A stretch of 64,000 nt of DNA. Origin: Clostridium transplantifaecale. Lineage in GTDB: Bacteria; Bacillota; Clostridia; Lachnospirales; Lachnospiraceae. The translations under genes and the position numbers were made by a program. The stretch is taken from assembly GCF_900626075.1 (NCBI RefSeq), contig NZ_UYZY01000002.1, positions 558,001 to 622,000 of the forward strand, written 5' to 3'. Of this stretch, positions 56,614 through 64,000 are shown piece after piece. The stretch's first letter is position 1, and every line of letters begins with the position of its first letter. The notes under the pieces were generated by a model. It did not search any database and was not told the origin of the DNA. It saw only the letters and a program-made list of their open reading frames with translations.

Positions 56614-57351
56614 TCAGATCTTTCCTATTTCCGATGCCGTCTTCTGGTTCATCTGATCGATAATCGTGATTGCCCGGCTGCAGGACTGGAATGCCCTTTG
56701 TATTTCCATCGTCCTCGCCATCTCATCGTTTAAATTTACATTGGACTGTTCCAGCTTTCCCTGGTACACCTCCGGATAACTCTCCGTAAGCTGTGCCGTT
56801 CCCGCCCCGAACATTCCGTTGTCATAGACCGTCAGATTCTCGTAATTATCTGCCTCTACAATGCGGAATAAATCCAATTCTCCGCCCTCATTGTCGTAAA
56901 TGACGCCGTTTGTCCCGACGTTAAAACCGTCCTCTCCAATTTCGATTGGACCCGCGTCTCCCATGACGTATCCCTTGCCGGGAAGCACCAGAAAACCTTC
57001 CTCATCCTTCTCAAAATTGCCGTTTCTGGTCAGATATTCTCCGTTTTCTCCCTGGATGACAAAGAAACCGTCACCGTGAATCGCCATATTAAAGGCGTTA
57101 TCCGTATCTATGATAATTCCTTCTTCAAAATTCGTCGCTTCCTGGCCTACGATGGCAATCGGCGATCCCTGGCCGATCGGCGTTGTCCGGCCGCCCATCT
57201 GGCGCACCAGCTGCTGATCAAACGTGGTTCTCACAAGGCGTTTGGAACGGTATCCCGGCGTCTTCTGGTTTGCCATATTGTCGGCCGTTACATCTAATGC
57301 CCGGCGGTTCATCAGCATTCCCGAGGCCGCCGTATAAAATCCTGAAAACAT
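56614..57351 (-). CDS. flgF: Flagellar rod protein FlgF-type
   Basis: This protein is 245 residues. It starts MFSGFYTAASGMLMNRRALDVTADNMANQKTPGYRS and ends with MEIQRAFQSCSRAITIIDQMNQKT. The central block NAFNMAIHGDGFFVIQ is shared with FlgE, FlgF and FlgG. It follows fliA by 4 bases and precedes the FlgG-type gene, as in Bacillus flhO-flhP. Confidence 0.87.
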   Translation of the reverse strand: MFSGFYTAASGMLMNRRALDVTADNMANQKTPGYRSKRLVRTTFDQQLVRQMGGRTTPIGQGSPIAIVGQEATNFEEGIIIDTDNAFNMAIHGDGFFVIQGENGEYLTRNGNFEKDEEGFLVLPGKGYVMGDAGPIEIGEDGFNVGTNGVIYDNEGGELDLFRIVEADNYENLTVYDNGMFGAGTAQLTESYPEVYQGKLEQSNVNLNDEMARTMEIQRAFQSCSRAITIIDQMNQKTASEIGKI

Positions 57352-57355
57352 ACTC

Positions 57356-58180
57356 TCATCCTCTCACATACTCGTCCAGATCCGCCTTAAGCTTTGTAAT
57401 CGCCTTTGTATGTATCTGGCAGACCCTGGATTCGCTGATTTCCAAAACCTCTGCGATTTCCGAGTATTTCAATTCCTCATAATAATAAAGAGTAACCACA
57501 AGCCGTTCTTTCTCCCCAAGAGACTCAATAGAGCGCGTAAGCGTCCGGCATATCTCTTTATAAAACAGGCTCTCCTCCGGCTTGTACGAATCGTTCCTGT
57601 TCTCCGGCTCCGCCCGGAGGGCTGATCCGGTTATATCCTCCAGCATGGATTCCAGAGAAATAATCGAGGAATGGTTCATATACTGAATGTGGCTTTCCAC
57701 TTTTTCCTTCGGTAACTCCATATAACGGGCTATTTCTTCCACGTCGGGTTCCCTCATATCGCGGTTGGCGAGAAAAGCGGAGGCCTCCTCTATCTTTTTG
57801 TTGAAGTTTCTTGCCCTGTGCGGAACCCAGTCCTGTTTTCTGACAAAATCGATCAGGGCGCCGCGGACTCTTATATACGCATACGTTTCAAATCTGGCTC
57901 CCTTTGTTTCGTCATACCGGTCCATGCAGTCCATCAGGGCCAGAACTCCCTGGTTAATCAAATCTTCTTCCTGGGCGTAACCGGATGCCACCGCCCGCAT
58001 CTGTGCCGCTGCGGAGCGTACGATGTAGAGGGTGCTCATGGTCAGTTCGTTTCTTATCTCATGGTTCTTCGTCTTCTGATACTGTAGAAGCGCCTGCATG
58101 AAACCGCTCTGCTCCGTGACGCCATGCTCATGCCCGGTCCCCGGTTTTTCATGGTTATTCCGACTGCTTTCCATAGGCAT
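57356..58180 (-). CDS. fliA: Flagellar sigma factor FliA (sigma-28/SigD)
   Basis: This protein is about 274 residues. Region 2 is seen in VASGYAQEEDLINQGVLALMDCMDRYDETKGARFETYAYIRVRGA (about residues 65-110) and the region 2.4-3 transition in RGALIDFVRKQDWVPHRAR. Region 4 is the HTH YYEELKYSEIAEVLEISESRVCQIHTKA near the end. It transcribes late flagellar genes; the promoters before flgM and flagellin fit its consensus. It follows flhA by 17 bases. The start could be either of the first two Met codons. Confidence 0.95.
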   Translation of the reverse strand: MPMESSRNNHEKPGTGHEHGVTEQSGFMQALLQYQKTKNHEIRNELTMSTLYIVRSAAAQMRAVASGYAQEEDLINQGVLALMDCMDRYDETKGARFETYAYIRVRGALIDFVRKQDWVPHRARNFNKKIEEASAFLANRDMREPDVEEIARYMELPKEKVESHIQYMNHSSIISLESMLEDITGSALRAEPENRNDSYKPEESLFYKEICRTLTRSIESLGEKERLVVTLYYYEELKYSEIAEVLEISESRVCQIHTKAITKLKADLDEYVRG

Positions 58181-58197
58181 CTATCTCTTTGCTTTCG

Positions 58198-60252
58198 TTA
58201 GTTTAAGGCGATGCTTCCCAACGCCTGTATCTGAATATTGTTGTCAATCTCACTGAAAGAAACGACCGTCACATTGGGATAGAACTGATCGATCAGTTTT
58301 TTGAAATAAATCCGCACCATCGGCGATGTAAGTACGATTGGCACGCTGACCAGCTCTTTAATCTTGCCGATCTCGGTGGTGGAGACATTGATAATCTTCT
58401 GGATTGTCACCGGATCAAGAGCCAGGTAAGACCCCGTATCCATCTTTTTCACGGAAGACATAATCATATTCTCTATCTTTTCATCGAGACTGATCACCTT
58501 CATCTGTCCCGCCTCGGAGAAGCGGTGGGAAATAGTCCTCTTAAGCGCCTGTCTTACATACTCGGTCAGCATATCGGTATCCTTGACCTGGGAGCCGTAA
58601 TCGGAGAGTGTCTCAATAATCGTCTCCATATCCCGGATCGGGACGCCTTCCCTGAGAAGGTTAGCAAGCACTTTCTGGAGATTTCCGACCGTAATGACGG
58701 ACGGGATGGTATCATCCACAATAGTGCTGTTGGTTTTCTTTAAATTCTCCAGCAGGTTGTTGACTTCCTGCCTGTTTAACAGTTCATGCAGATGTTCCTT
58801 GATAATCTCCGACAGATGGGTAATGATAACCGAGGTCGGATCGATCAGGGTGTACCCCGCCAGTTCGGCCTGGATCTTCTTATCCTCGCTGATCCATTTG
58901 GCCGGAATGTGAAATGCGGGATCCACGGTCTCTATTCCCGGAATGTCGTCGCTGTCCTCACCGGGCGCCAGCGCAAGAAAGTGATCCGTCAGGATATCTC
59001 CCCTTGCCACCTCTTCTCCCTTCAGCAGAATACTGTACTGGTTGGGATTGAGCTGGCCGCTGTCCTTAATTCGTACGGAAGGAATGACAAATCCCATCTC
59101 CACGGCCATCTGTTTTCTGAACATGACGACGCGATCAATGAAATTCCCGCCGCTGGACTCGTCGACCAGCGGAATCAGACTGTAGCCGAATTCCATTTCG
59201 ATCTGCTCCACACTCAGCAGACTGTATACATTTTCTATGTTTTTGTAAAAGGATGCCTCACTGGTCACTTCCGTCTCAATGAGACCGGGAGCGGCAGCCG
59301 CTTCCTCCGCGATGCTTTTTTCTTTTTTCTGCAGGTAGTAGCCGCCCCCGATCATGATCGCCGAGATGACGAGGATCTGAGGTACCGGAAATCCCGGAAT
59401 CAGCACAAGGCAGAGAATCGCCGAGCCCGCAATCATAATCACCTTGGGCTGTGCTAAAAACTGGCTGGCCACGTCTTCACTCAGGTTGTTCTCCGATGCC
59501 GAACGCGTAACAATCATACCCGTTGCCACCGAGATCAGCAGCGCCGGAATCTGGGATACCAGTCCGTCACCAATGGTAGCTGTCGTGTAAATCTGCATGA
59601 TATCGGAAAAGGTCCCCTGATGGTTGGTAAAACCGACGATAAGACCGCCTATAAAGTTGATCAGTGTGATGATAATGGAGATGATAGCATCTCCTTTTAC
59701 GAATTTAGTGGCACCATCCATGGAACCGAAGAAATCGGCCTCCCTCTGAATCTTGGAACGCCTTGACCTGGCCTGGTTTTCGTCAATCAGTCCGCTGTTT
59801 AAGTCGGCGTCAATGGCCATCTGTTTTCCCGGCATGGCGTCCAGGGTGAACCGGGCCGCAACCTCCGCTACTCGCTCCGAACCCTTGGTGATGACGATAA
59901 ACTGTACTAAAACGATAATCAAAAAGATTACAAAACCAATGACCACATTGCCTCTGATGACAAACTGGCCGAATGTCTTTACAACCTGACCTGCGTCTCC
60001 GTTATTAAACAGGATCCGCCTTGTGGATGAGATATTCAGTCCCAGACGGAACAGCGTCGTAATCAGAAGGATAGACGGGAAAATGGAAAATTCCAGCGCC
60101 TCTCTGATATACATGGTCATACACAGGATCAGGAATGACAGTGTAATATTGATTATGAAAAAGAAATCCAGTAAAAAGGTCGGCAGAGGGATGATAATCA
60201 GGAATATAATCCCGATTACACCGGCTGTCACCAGCATATTAAATCGTTTCAA
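58198..60252 (-). CDS. flhA: Flagellar export gate protein FlhA
   Basis: This protein is 684 residues. Seven or eight helices occupy residues 1-310, with the conserved FHIPEP region (AARFTLDAMPGKQMAIDADLNSGLIDENQA) near residues 135-165. The C-terminal cytoplasmic domain (about 340-684) docks export substrates and chaperones. It starts by overlapping the FliN-type gene by 4 bases. flhF and flhG, which commonly follow flhA, are missing; fliA comes next. Confidence 0.96.
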   Translation of the reverse strand: MKRFNMLVTAGVIGIIFLIIIPLPTFLLDFFFIINITLSFLILCMTMYIREALEFSIFPSILLITTLFRLGLNISSTRRILFNNGDAGQVVKTFGQFVIRGNVVIGFVIFLIIVLVQFIVITKGSERVAEVAARFTLDAMPGKQMAIDADLNSGLIDENQARSRRSKIQREADFFGSMDGATKFVKGDAIISIIITLINFIGGLIVGFTNHQGTFSDIMQIYTTATIGDGLVSQIPALLISVATGMIVTRSASENNLSEDVASQFLAQPKVIMIAGSAILCLVLIPGFPVPQILVISAIMIGGGYYLQKKEKSIAEEAAAAPGLIETEVTSEASFYKNIENVYSLLSVEQIEMEFGYSLIPLVDESSGGNFIDRVVMFRKQMAVEMGFVIPSVRIKDSGQLNPNQYSILLKGEEVARGDILTDHFLALAPGEDSDDIPGIETVDPAFHIPAKWISEDKKIQAELAGYTLIDPTSVIITHLSEIIKEHLHELLNRQEVNNLLENLKKTNSTIVDDTIPSVITVGNLQKVLANLLREGVPIRDMETIIETLSDYGSQVKDTDMLTEYVRQALKRTISHRFSEAGQMKVISLDEKIENMIMSSVKKMDTGSYLALDPVTIQKIINVSTTEIGKIKELVSVPIVLTSPMVRIYFKKLIDQFYPNVTVVSFSEIDNNIQIQALGSIALN

Positions 60253-61316
60253 GACAATCCACCATTTCGAATGATATTCCTGGTATTGATAATCTCACTG
60301 ACTTTCACGCCAAAGTTATCATCAATCACTACTACTTCACCTCTGGCAATGAGCTGTCCGTTGACGATAATGTCCACCGGGGCGTCCGCGGCCTTATCCA
60401 GCTCGATCACCGTTCCGTTGTTAAAATTCAGAACATCCCTGAGCTTGCGTTTTGTTTTTCCAATTTCCACGCAGACATTCAGAGGGACATTCATAATGAG
60501 GCCAAGGTTGCCCTTCACCGCTGGTTCCGCCTCCTGGCTCTGTACCGCCGGATGAACCGCGCCTCCCAAATTTTCGGCCTGCGTTGCTAAAGCTCCTGTT
60601 GCCTGCTGTACGGGGATGGATGATGCCTGCGCCTGACCGGCCGCCATACCGGCTCCCGCTTCGATATTCTGCAGATTTAACGCCCTCTCCAGTTCCAGTT
60701 TCTCCTTATTTGAGGCTATTTTCTGTTCCATGGCCTCTTCTATGCTCTGGAACGCTTCTTCCGACAGACACTGGATAAACTCGCTCTCGATCATGTCATT
60801 GATTACGAGTTTATAAGTGATTACGTTCGTAGTGTCTTCTCCGTCTCCGCCCATCACTTTCTCCAGCTTTAAGCCATCGTCGGAGAGAAGGAGCTGGCAG
60901 GATGAAGCCCTCATTCCGGCGCCCTCCACCAGATATTCGGAGATAGCGTCGGCCGCGGTTTTTGTCATCTGACTCATAATCTCGCCTGCGGCGCTGACGG
61001 CCACCTCATCGAACAGGAAATCGGGCTCCGGAAGATCATCGTTGCCCATCAGTTCATTTAAAAATACCTGCATGTCCCTCTGACGGAAAATCATAGCGAT
61101 CGTTCCGGCCGCCCCGTCGGTGAGACAGAATTTAACAAAAATCACCGGTTCTAAAAGAGCGTATTCCACCTCTTTTACCTTCATCTCCTTTAACTGGGGA
61201 GATTTTATTTCAATATTGGATTTCAGTATGGACGAAAGGGATTCTCCCGATCGCTTTGCAAATAATCCCATAATGTCATGGAAAATCACTACCTGTTCAT
61301 TCGTCATAACCCTCAA
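60249..61316 (-). CDS. fliY: Motor switch protein FliY/FliN with CheC-like domain
   Basis: This protein is 355 residues. Residues 1-200 resemble the CheC-like domain of FliY (FLFDEVAVSAAGEIMSQMTKTAADAISEYL), but the phosphatase motif E-x-x-N appears as EIMS. A Gln/Ala-rich linker follows. The C-terminal 80 residues are a FliN/SpoA domain (NVPLNVCVEIGKTKRKLRDVL, then IIVNGQLIARGEVVVID). No LSQxEIDALL CheY-binding peptide is at the N-terminus, which starts MRVMTNEQVVIFHDIMG. It lies 6 bases after motA. A second FliN-type protein is at 28599-29552. Confidence 0.87.
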   Translation of the reverse strand: MRVMTNEQVVIFHDIMGLFAKRSGESLSSILKSNIEIKSPQLKEMKVKEVEYALLEPVIFVKFCLTDGAAGTIAMIFRQRDMQVFLNELMGNDDLPEPDFLFDEVAVSAAGEIMSQMTKTAADAISEYLVEGAGMRASSCQLLLSDDGLKLEKVMGGDGEDTTNVITYKLVINDMIESEFIQCLSEEAFQSIEEAMEQKIASNKEKLELERALNLQNIEAGAGMAAGQAQASSIPVQQATGALATQAENLGGAVHPAVQSQEAEPAVKGNLGLIMNVPLNVCVEIGKTKRKLRDVLNFNNGTVIELDKAADAPVDIIVNGQLIARGEVVVIDDNFGVKVSEIINTRNIIRNGGLS

Positions 61317-61322
61317 CTCCTC

Positions 61323-62174
61323 TTATTTCTCTTTCCTTCTGCCGAATCGTTTTTCTTTCTTTTCCTTCTTCTCTTCTTTCTCTTCCTGCTCCGCCTGAGC
61401 CTCCTTGACACTTACCGGAAGCAGCTTGTAGAGCTTCTCCTCGATAAAGCGGGGATTTTCACCCTCCTGGATGGCGAGTACTCCCTCCATCACAAGGTTT
61501 TTACAGATAAACTCCTCTTCATGGCGCATCTTCAGCTTGGAAGCGATGGGAAGAAATACAATATTGGCAAGGAAAGAACCGTATAATGTTGTAATCAGGG
61601 CTACGGCCATACCGGATGCAAGCACATCCACGTCCTGCATGTTGCCCAGCATCAGGATCAGACCGATCAGCGTTCCTATCATACCGAAGGCCGGGGCAAA
61701 GGCGGCTCCCTTCTCGTAGAAAGCCCGGTCCAGGGCATGGCGGTCTTCCAGCTGCATCAGTTCTGTCTCCATCAGTGTTTTAACTTTTTCCTGATCCACG
61801 GAATCCACTACCAGCATCAGGCTGTTGTAGAGAAATGGATCGTCGATCTCCGTCAGTTTGTCCTCCAGGGACAGGAGACCTTTCATTCTGGCCTCCGTCG
61901 CCAGGTCGACAATCTGCTGTATTACCTGCTTGGTATCGAATTTCTGAGGCCTGAATACGATTTTTAAGTGTTTTCCAATTTTCTTGAAGGAACTTCCGGG
62001 AAATGCGATCATCATAACGCCGATGGTTCCTCCCACTGTGATAAAAAGGCTGGGGATATCGCCGAATGCCTTTAAGTTCGTAAAAATGAACCTCATGGTA
62101 TCCGAATCGAACATCATGCCGAATAATACAAATCCTACCGCCATTAATAAACCGAATATTGATAAAGCATCCAT
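61323..62174 (-). CDS. motA: Flagellar stator protein MotA
   Basis: This protein is 283 residues with four helices (about residues 2-20, 35-55, 150-175 and 180-205). The charged cytoplasmic loop has TEARMKGLLSLED, matching the rotor-facing Arg/Glu region. The proton-channel block FAPAFGMIGTLIGLI with its conserved Pro is seen near 150. The C-terminal 25 residues are almost all Glu and Lys, then FGRRKEK, an unusual tail. motB is about 30 kb away. Confidence 0.95.
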   Translation of the reverse strand: MDALSIFGLLMAVGFVLFGMMFDSDTMRFIFTNLKAFGDIPSLFITVGGTIGVMMIAFPGSSFKKIGKHLKIVFRPQKFDTKQVIQQIVDLATEARMKGLLSLEDKLTEIDDPFLYNSLMLVVDSVDQEKVKTLMETELMQLEDRHALDRAFYEKGAAFAPAFGMIGTLIGLILMLGNMQDVDVLASGMAVALITTLYGSFLANIVFLPIASKLKMRHEEEFICKNLVMEGVLAIQEGENPRFIEEKLYKLLPVSVKEAQAEQEEKEEKKEKKEKRFGRRKEK

Positions 62175-62218
62175 AATGTTGTTTCCTTCTCACTTAATCT
62201 TTTTCTTATGTCCTCAAT

Positions 62219-62422
62219 TTACTTCATTCTGTCCAGCAGTTCTCTGAATGTGTCTCTCTTAAATTCCACGACCTTATCAATTACCTGTTCTTTTTTCTCC
62301 CGGACAAGCAGGTGCTTTCCGTTTGTCAGCAAGATCGTCGTGTCCGGATTCTCCGTGATAATCTCGATCAAATCGCTGTTGAGCACGAACTGTTCTCCGT
62401 TCAGTTTTGTCAGTGTAATCAT
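62219..62422 (-). CDS. flbD: FlbD-family flagellar protein
   Basis: This 67-residue protein starts MITLTKLNGEQFVLNSDLIEIITENPDTTILLTNGKHLLV, the small FlbD/SwrD family that follows flgE in Bacillota. In Bacillus SwrD raises motor torque through the stator. It is placed between flgE and motA, in line with such a role. Confidence 0.92.
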   Translation of the reverse strand: MITLTKLNGEQFVLNSDLIEIITENPDTTILLTNGKHLLVREKKEQVIDKVVEFKRDTFRELLDRMK

Positions 62423-62495
62423 AACCTCACCTGTTTAACCTTTCTCTCTGCCTGTCCGGGTTATCTATACTCGTAATTCCTGTCTTACCCGCTCA

Positions 62496-64000
62496 CTATC
62501 GCTTCAGGTTTACAAGCTCCTCAAGTACCTGGTCGGATACCGTGATTATACGGGAGTTGGCCTGGAATCCTCTCTGGGTGACAATCATATCCGAGAACTC
62601 CGTTGAAATATCCACATTGGACATCTCAAGAGCCGAAGAGCGGAGGGAGCCTGAACCGCCGTTGCCGGGCTGGCAGGCTTTTGCCTCTCCAGAGTTGGAA
62701 GAAGCGGTAAAATAGGAGTTACCTATCTGCTCCAGACCGTATGGGTTATCAAAGGTTACCAGATCGACACGGCCAATCTGGAGAATTCCAAGCTGTGGGT
62801 GAGTAATCTGTACAATACCGTCGGAGAGAATTGCGATCGGGCAGTCCGACAGCGCCTGTGCTCCGCCCTCAGTTCCGCTTTTAAGCGTAAATGACTTATC
62901 TCCAAGCCCCAGGTTCTTCGCCTGGTAGGAGGCGGTTGCCTTACCTTTCTCAGGATCCGCAGCAAATTCAATTGAATCGCTACCGGCATCGTCCGCCGCC
63001 TCATCCGGGCTTTTTCCACCATTGGCGCTCTTGAAAGCCGTTGAAATAGAGTCAAATCCTTTATGCGTCAGTTCAATGCTCTGTCCCGGTTTCTCCATAC
63101 TTCCTGCAGTAAGCACCTCTGTCAGCAGAACCGATTTCGGGCTTACGCTGTCCGATGAAATTTTCCCTGTGAATTTCCTAATGTCGGATCCGTCCGTAAT
63201 CTTTGCCGTAACCTCCCAGTATGCCAGCTCCGTCCCGTCGGCCTTATGGTAAACGGCGCTGTATTCTACATCGCCTTTTGCCGTAAACATCGGGCTGGTG
63301 CTGACGGTCTTTGGTTTCATTCCGCCAAAGATTTCTTTGTTATCCATAGTCATGGTACCGGGATTTATACCAAAATTTGCTTTTACTATCTCCTCACCGG
63401 TCAGAGACACGGCAAAGTTACCCATCTCCGGCTGTGAGGAAATAGTAAAGTTTCCTGCCGGATGGGTCTGGCCTCCGTTCGCTTCGGAGATCGCTTCGTT
63501 CATTTTATTTGAAAAATCATCCAGTGATGTGAATCGGGCAGTCGGATTGACACGGACTGTGATTGAATTGGATGTAAGTTCACTCGTATTGATCTTTATA
63601 TCGGATCCATCCGGAAGTGTATCATCTAACTGAAAGCGAAAAGTAACATTTGCCGCATCATTTGCATTTTCTGATGTGATGGTATATTCAACCTCGTTGA
63701 TTGTTTCCTTTGCTTCTGCTTTCGATGCAGAAAGACTTGGAACAGTGAGGTGAATCTTTTCACTGGCGGCCGCCTTACCCATTGGATTACCTGATACGCC
63801 GAGTACGGTGTATCCATTGCTGTCTACCAGATTATTTGTGCTTGGATCCACATAGAGCACGCCCGCCCTTGTATAAAACGTATTGCCAAATGCATCCTGA
63901 ACCTGGAAAAATCCTTCTCCCGTGATAGCAAGATCAAGGCCCCTGTCGGTACTCTGCAATGCGGAGCGTCCCATGTTCAGATCGATGCCTCCAAGCTGTA
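62496..64000 (-). CDS. flgE: Flagellar hook protein FlgE (partial, start beyond window)
   Basis: The reading frame stays open to the last base, so the N-terminus is outside the window. Visible parts include GLDLAITGEGFFQVQDAFGNTFYTRAG, the shared hook/rod core, and the C-terminal EMSNVDISTEFSDMIVTQRGFQANSRIITVSDQVLEELVNLKR. About 500 residues are seen, with a large variable centre, so this is a long hook protein. It is the most upstream visible gene of the second flagellar operon. Confidence 0.95.
   Translation of the reverse strand, partial: QLGGIDLNMGRSALQSTDRGLDLAITGEGFFQVQDAFGNTFYTRAGVLYVDPSTNNLVDSNGYTVLGVSGNPMGKAAASEKIHLTVPSLSASKAEAKETINEVEYTITSENANDAANVTFRFQLDDTLPDGSDIKINTSELTSNSITVRVNPTARFTSLDDFSNKMNEAISEANGGQTHPAGNFTISSQPEMGNFAVSLTGEEIVKANFGINPGTMTMDNKEIFGGMKPKTVSTSPMFTAKGDVEYSAVYHKADGTELAYWEVTAKITDGSDIRKFTGKISSDSVSPKSVLLTEVLTAGSMEKPGQSIELTHKGFDSISTAFKSANGGKSPDEAADDAGSDSIEFAADPEKGKATASYQAKNLGLGDKSFTLKSGTEGGAQALSDCPIAILSDGIVQITHPQLGILQIGRVDLVTFDNPYGLEQIGNSYFTASSNSGEAKACQPGNGGSGSLRSSALEMSNVDISTEFSDMIVTQRGFQANSRIITVSDQVLEELVNLKR

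Overview
The window comes from the chromosome of a motile, Gram-positive anaerobe of the Clostridia. The 16S rRNA gene (minus strand, about 20687-22220), the gene families and the ribosome binding sites point to Lachnospiraceae (Clostridium cluster XIVa). From memory of 16S signatures the closest relatives are [Clostridium] symbiosum or Lacrimispora; I could not run an alignment, so the genus is inference.

Layout. (1) 17-8985: a ten-gene minus-strand operon of accessory metabolism. In transcription order it holds a fold-type I PLP enzyme, a VOC protein, an Asp/Glu racemase-family enzyme, two tandem 123-residue paralogues of unknown function, and a complete oligopeptide-type ABC importer. It starts at a near-consensus promoter with a palindrome next to the -10, and a TetR gene lies just upstream. 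(2) 9398-16255: regulators (TetR, MerR-LysR pair), a YjiH-type membrane protein with a creatininase-family amidohydrolase, an EamA exporter divergent from an Lrp/AsnC regulator, and a small inverted-repeat element. (3) 16261-22823: a ribosomal RNA operon with two promoters, read 16S-5S-23S and then tRNA-Asp, Val, Thr, Tyr, fMet, Phe and Lys, preceded by a tRNA-Ser with its own promoter. The 5S gene sits between 16S and 23S, which is not the canonical order.

(4) 22844-40709: one tightly packed minus-strand run, headed by a sigma-28-type promoter. Its order is flgM, flgN, flgK, flgL, a YviE-like gene, fliW, csrA, a helical chaperone-like gene, fliD, fliS, flgB, flgC, motB, fliM, fliN-like, fliO, fliP, fliQ, fliR, flhB, ftsE, ftsX, plsC. 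(5) 40801-48612: plus-strand parA and a ComFB-domain gene, a decayed hexapeptide acetyltransferase, two plus-strand glycosyltransferase/methyltransferase genes, and a minus-strand glycosyltransferase with repeats. This AT-rich stretch is probably a flagellin glycosylation island. (6) 48680-64000: flagellin, with a sigma-28-type promoter and a leader carrying two CsrA-type hairpins. Upstream of it is the second flagellar operon: flgE (cut by the window end), flbD, motA, fliY, flhA, fliA, flgF, flgG, fapA-like, a FliK-like gene, an FlhB C-domain homologue, a PilZ gene and a VanY-type peptidase.

How it fits together. The two operons supply hook, rod, filament, export gate, stator and C-ring parts. 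fliA and flgM form the sigma/anti-sigma checkpoint. FliW, CsrA and the flagellin leader form the post-transcriptional checkpoint. The glycosyltransferases probably decorate flagellin. fliE, fliF, fliG, fliH, fliI, flhF, flhG and chemotaxis genes are not in the window. The most interesting points are a FliM without the CheY-binding peptide beside two FliN-type proteins, the twin CsrA hairpins on flagellin mRNA, the parA-ComFB pair, the 16S-5S-23S order, and the uncharacterised ten-gene metabolic operon.
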